The notes below the pieces were generated by a model. That model had not been told where the DNA came from, ran no database searches, and saw only the letters and a list, made by a program, of their open reading frames with translations. This document shows positions 5,716 through 8,270 of a stretch of DNA of 8,270 nt, one piece after another. This stretch comes from JBGPIK01 sp041484845 (GTDB lineage: Bacteria; Desulfobacterota; Binatia; UBA9968): positions 1-8,270 of the forward strand of contig JBGPIK010000311.1 of assembly GCA_041484845.1 (NCBI GenBank), in the 5' to 3' direction. Made by a program: the position numbers and the translations under genes. Position 1 is the stretch's first letter, and every line of letters begins with the position of its first letter.

Positions 5716-8115
5716 ATGAAACAAGTGACTCAACTGAACGTCAACGGCGCCGCCCGCGACCTCGCGGTGGAGCCAAACCAGACCCTCCTGGATGTCCTAA
5801 CCGAAGATCTCAAGCTGTCGCGCACCAAAGAAGGATGCGGGATCGGGGAATGCGGGGCCTGCACTGTTTACATGGAGGGCAAACTTGTCAGCTCGTGCTT
5901 GGTGCTGGCCATGGATGCGGACGGCAAAGAGATTGTCACCATGGAAAAGTTTACCGCTGGCGACCCGGGCTTCAGCCCAACCATGGAAGCGTTTATCCAT
6001 CCCGACCAGCTGGCGAGGCGGGCGAATTTCGGCTCTGCGGGCGCGCAAACGAGGACCGAAGTTCCAACCTTCTGCCACCTCTGCCCCGCGCACTGCAGCA
6101 TGAATGCGATCGTCGAAGATGGCAGGGTTGTGGACCTCGAGCCGGACATGGAAAGCGGGCTGTATGCTGAGCAGTGCGCGGTGAACAAAGGGCGCTTCAC
6201 CATCCCGGAAGTTCTGGGTCACAAAGATCGGCTGCTATATCCACAAAAGAAAGTAGGAGCGCGGGGAGATGGAAAATGGGAGCGTATTTCCTGGGACGAG
6301 GCCCTCGATACGATTGCAGGAAAGTTCAATGAACTAAAAAAGACTCTCGGCCCAGAATCCGTCGCGTTCGGATTAGGGGAGCCGAAAGGGCTGGAGTTCG
6401 CCTTTGGCCAGAGGCTGGCCAGCGCGTTTGGAACCCCCGGGGTAGTGACTCCGGGATGGTGTTGTGGCATTCCGAAGGGTATGGGCGCCGCTTTCACCTA
6501 CGGTGCGAGTGCCGTGTGTGACGACGAAGGCCTGCCCGCTCTGATCGTTTTGTGGGGTGTCAACATGGCTCATACCACCGGCGGTCTCAGAAGAGAGACG
6601 CTAGAGAGGATCCTCGAGGCCGGCGGGAAGGTTATCACCATCGATCCGCAAAGAACCTACGTGGCCAAGCTGGCAGACCTGTGGATAAGACCCAGACCGG
6701 GCAGCGACGGCGCGCTGGCCGCGGGAGTGATGAAAGTCATCATCGAGGAAAAGCTCTATGACCGAGACATCGTTAACAACTGGACTGTCGGTTTCGACAA
6801 GATGCGGGAGAATGTCTCGACTTTCTCTCTGGAAGAAGTCGAAAAGCTCACCTGGGTGCCGCGCGCTCAGATCGAGCAGTTTGCAAGAATGTATAGCCAG
6901 ACTAAACCCGCCGCCACACATGTCGGAAACGCCGTTGAACAACAACAAACCAGTTTTCAGACCGGGCGCGTGGTGGCTATCATGCGGGCGATCTGCGGTA
7001 ACCTGAACATCCGCGGTGGGGATGTCATGCTGACCCCGCCGCCGTTTACCAGGCCAGGAAGCTTCTTTCTCCTGAACAAATACCCGAGGAACGCGGAAAA
7101 GATCCTCGGGGACAAATTCAAGTTTGCGCAACGCTCGGCCTTCATCCCGCCTCACGTGATGATCAAGGCGATTCTGGATGAGGATCCGTACCCCATCAAG
7201 GCGGCCATGTTCATCTTGACGAATCCCGTGGTGAGTTATCCCAATTCAAGCGAAACTCACCGGGCGCTGATGAAACTGGATTTCATCGTCGTTTCGGAGA
7301 TCTTCATGACTCCGACGGCGGCGCTTGCGGATATCGTGCTCCCGGCCGCTTGGGGCATGGAACATGAGGAACTCGGATATTGGCCGGGGTGGCACGAGGA
7401 AATCCGCTCTTATCCCAAGCTGGTGGAGCCGCCCGCGGAATGCTGGCCGGACACCAAAATTATCAACGAACTTGCCAAGAGACTTGATCTCGCCGGGGAT
7501 TTCTGGGAGCACGACGACGAAGCCTTGGATTTAATGTTGAAACCCAGTGGAATGAACTACGAGGCATTTAAAGAACAGAGGGTCATGAAACCCAAGCGGG
7601 AATATCGCCCGCATGATTACCGGACCCCGTCGGGCAAGATCGAAATTTACTCCGAGCAGCTTGGAAAAATCGGTTACGCGCCGATGCCGCTTTGGGAGGA
7701 ACTGAGCAAAACAATAGATATACCCGAAGAATATCCGCTTTTGCTCACCAATGGGAAAGAGGAAGCCTACATGATGACCGGGTTCAAGCACGTTGCTTCC
7801 ATGCGCATCGTGAGGCCGGACCCCGTCGTGGAGCTGCATCCGGACACCGCGGAGAAGTATGGGCTTCAGGAAGGCCACTGGGTCTTCATCGAGACTCAGG
7901 TCGGCAAGATCAGGCAGAGGCTTTCGCTCAATCGCAGCCTTCACCCGCGTGTGGTCGTGGCCGCTTTCGGCTGGTGGTTTCCGGAACGGGATGAACCGGG
8001 TTATGGTTGGAGCGAGAGCAACATTAACATGCTGATCCCCAACGGGCCGGATTACGATCCGTCCACCGGCGGCGTGACCTTGCGCGGCATACCTTGTAGA
8101 GTCTCCAGTGCGTAA
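5716..8115 (+). CDS. Chimeric molybdopterin oxidoreductase: CoxS-type [2Fe-2S] domain fused to a DMSO-reductase-family subunit
   Basis: The 799-residue protein is read from ATG 5716, with AAAGG at 5703-5707. Residues 1-80 are the plant-type [2Fe-2S] domain of xanthine-oxidase-family small subunits, with ligands C41, C46, C49 and C61 (C-x4-C-x2-C-x11-C). Residues 84-118 form a linker in place of the usual second [2Fe-2S] domain. From 119 a DMSO-reductase-family Mo/W-bis-pterin subunit begins: [4Fe-4S] ligands C120, C123, C127 and C154, central pterin domains (about 185-600) and a C-terminal pterin-binding domain (about 674-797). The C-terminus (NMLIPNGPDYDPSTGG...RGIPCRV) and spacing place it near acetylene-hydratase-like enzymes. 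The metal ligand is probably C249 or C250: acetylene hydratase places its Cys 95 residues after the last cluster Cys. Its catalytic Asp, next to the second cluster Cys, is Pro124 here, so acetylene hydration is unlikely. No Tat or Sec signal is present, so it is cytoplasmic. Electrons probably move FAD subunit to [2Fe-2S] to [4Fe-4S] to Mo/W, or the reverse. Substrate is unknown. Confidence 0.9.
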   Translation: MKQVTQLNVNGAARDLAVEPNQTLLDVLTEDLKLSRTKEGCGIGECGACTVYMEGKLVSSCLVLAMDADGKEIVTMEKFTAGDPGFSPTMEAFIHPDQLARRANFGSAGAQTRTEVPTFCHLCPAHCSMNAIVEDGRVVDLEPDMESGLYAEQCAVNKGRFTIPEVLGHKDRLLYPQKKVGARGDGKWERISWDEALDTIAGKFNELKKTLGPESVAFGLGEPKGLEFAFGQRLASAFGTPGVVTPGWCCGIPKGMGAAFTYGASAVCDDEGLPALIVLWGVNMAHTTGGLRRETLERILEAGGKVITIDPQRTYVAKLADLWIRPRPGSDGALAAGVMKVIIEEKLYDRDIVNNWTVGFDKMRENVSTFSLEEVEKLTWVPRAQIEQFARMYSQTKPAATHVGNAVEQQQTSFQTGRVVAIMRAICGNLNIRGGDVMLTPPPFTRPGSFFLLNKYPRNAEKILGDKFKFAQRSAFIPPHVMIKAILDEDPYPIKAAMFILTNPVVSYPNSSETHRALMKLDFIVVSEIFMTPTAALADIVLPAAWGMEHEELGYWPGWHEEIRSYPKLVEPPAECWPDTKIINELAKRLDLAGDFWEHDDEALDLMLKPSGMNYEAFKEQRVMKPKREYRPHDYRTPSGKIEIYSEQLGKIGYAPMPLWEELSKTIDIPEEYPLLLTNGKEEAYMMTGFKHVASMRIVRPDPVVELHPDTAEKYGLQEGHWVFIETQVGKIRQRLSLNRSLHPRVVVAAFGWWFPERDEPGYGWSESNINMLIPNGPDYDPSTGGVTLRGIPCRVSSA

Positions 8116-8270
8116 TACAATTGCACCGCGGAGGCGCGGGACGTGAGAAAAAATCGAAGTTTGGAGGTCTGAGTCATTCCTGCAGGCCAGCGGTTTTCTT
8201 ACTCGTGTAAAATCACCCGCGCTCGGCTGTTGTGCCGATTCGGATCTACCGTGTGGCTGATAAGCCGCCC
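8116..8270 (+). other. Terminal intergenic segment, no supported gene
   Basis: I see no gene and no clear terminator in these 155 bases. GGAGGT at 8163-8168 resembles a ribosome-binding site but has no ATG, GTG or TTG at useful spacing. TGTAAAAT at 8206-8213 could be a -10 element. A GTG at 8253 opens a frame (MADKPP) running off the edge and might be the start of a next gene, without a Shine-Dalgarno. The 8-base palindrome CCTGCAGG lies at 8177-8184. Confidence 0.4.

Noticed and set aside
5716..8115. Simple acetylene hydratase or formate dehydrogenase call
   Set aside because: The acetylene-hydratase Asp after the second cluster Cys is Pro124. The N-terminal [2Fe-2S] domain is CoxS-type and not the complex-I type of formate dehydrogenases, and the extra ferredoxin domains of the latter are missing.
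8253..8270. Start of a further gene at GTG 8253
   Set aside because: Only six codons are visible and there is no ribosome-binding site, so it cannot be supported.
1..8270. tRNA, rRNA, CRISPR array, insertion sequence or transposase
   Set aside because: No cloverleaf-like sequence, regularly spaced repeat-spacer pattern or transposase motif was seen on either strand.

Overview
The window comes from an unplaced bacterial chromosome with mid-range GC, probably an environmental (soil or sediment) organism. Clustering an aryl-CoA ligase with flavin and molybdenum-enzyme subunits, and an antisense Rid-family relic, recalls metabolically versatile uncultured lineages (former Deltaproteobacteria, Tectomicrobia, Rokubacteria, Binatota). 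No marker gene fixes the taxonomy, so this is a guess.

Layout. Positions 1-344 hold the last codons of an M4 (thermolysin/protealysin-type) metallopeptidase, followed 3 nt later by a small emfourin-type inhibitor. Positions 345-772 are mostly non-coding, with a faint decayed reading frame and a probable extended -10 promoter at the right edge. Positions 773-2535 are a compact type II restriction-modification operon: a beta-class DNA methyltransferase with a TSPPYW motif and an XhoI/PaeR7I-family endonuclease. Positions 2653-3001 on the minus strand are a previously unmarked Rid-family (YjgF/YER057c/UK114) pseudogene with two stop codons and one frameshift. From 3043 to 8115 three plus-strand genes form a probable catabolic cluster: a benzoate-CoA-ligase-like acyl-CoA synthetase, a CoxM/HcrB-like FAD subunit, and a large molybdopterin oxidoreductase. 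A hairpin-forming 8-bp-phased repeat lies between the ligase and the FAD gene. The last 155 bases hold no gene I can support.

The most interesting item is the final gene (5716-8115). Its N-terminus is the plant-type [2Fe-2S] half of a xanthine-oxidase-family small subunit (CoxS/HcrC/XdhC-like). It is joined in frame, after a remnant of the missing second [2Fe-2S] domain, to a complete DMSO-reductase-family (acetylene-hydratase-like branch) Mo/W-bis-pterin subunit with its own [4Fe-4S] motif. The neighbouring gene supplies a xanthine-oxidase-family FAD subunit, and no xanthine-oxidase-type large subunit is present in the window. The inferred complex is FAD -> [2Fe-2S] -> [4Fe-4S] -> Mo/W: the redox accessories of one molybdoenzyme superfamily attached to the catalytic subunit of the other. 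With a CoA ligase upstream, it may act on an aromatic or other cyclic acid or its CoA thioester, but the reaction cannot be read from the sequence.
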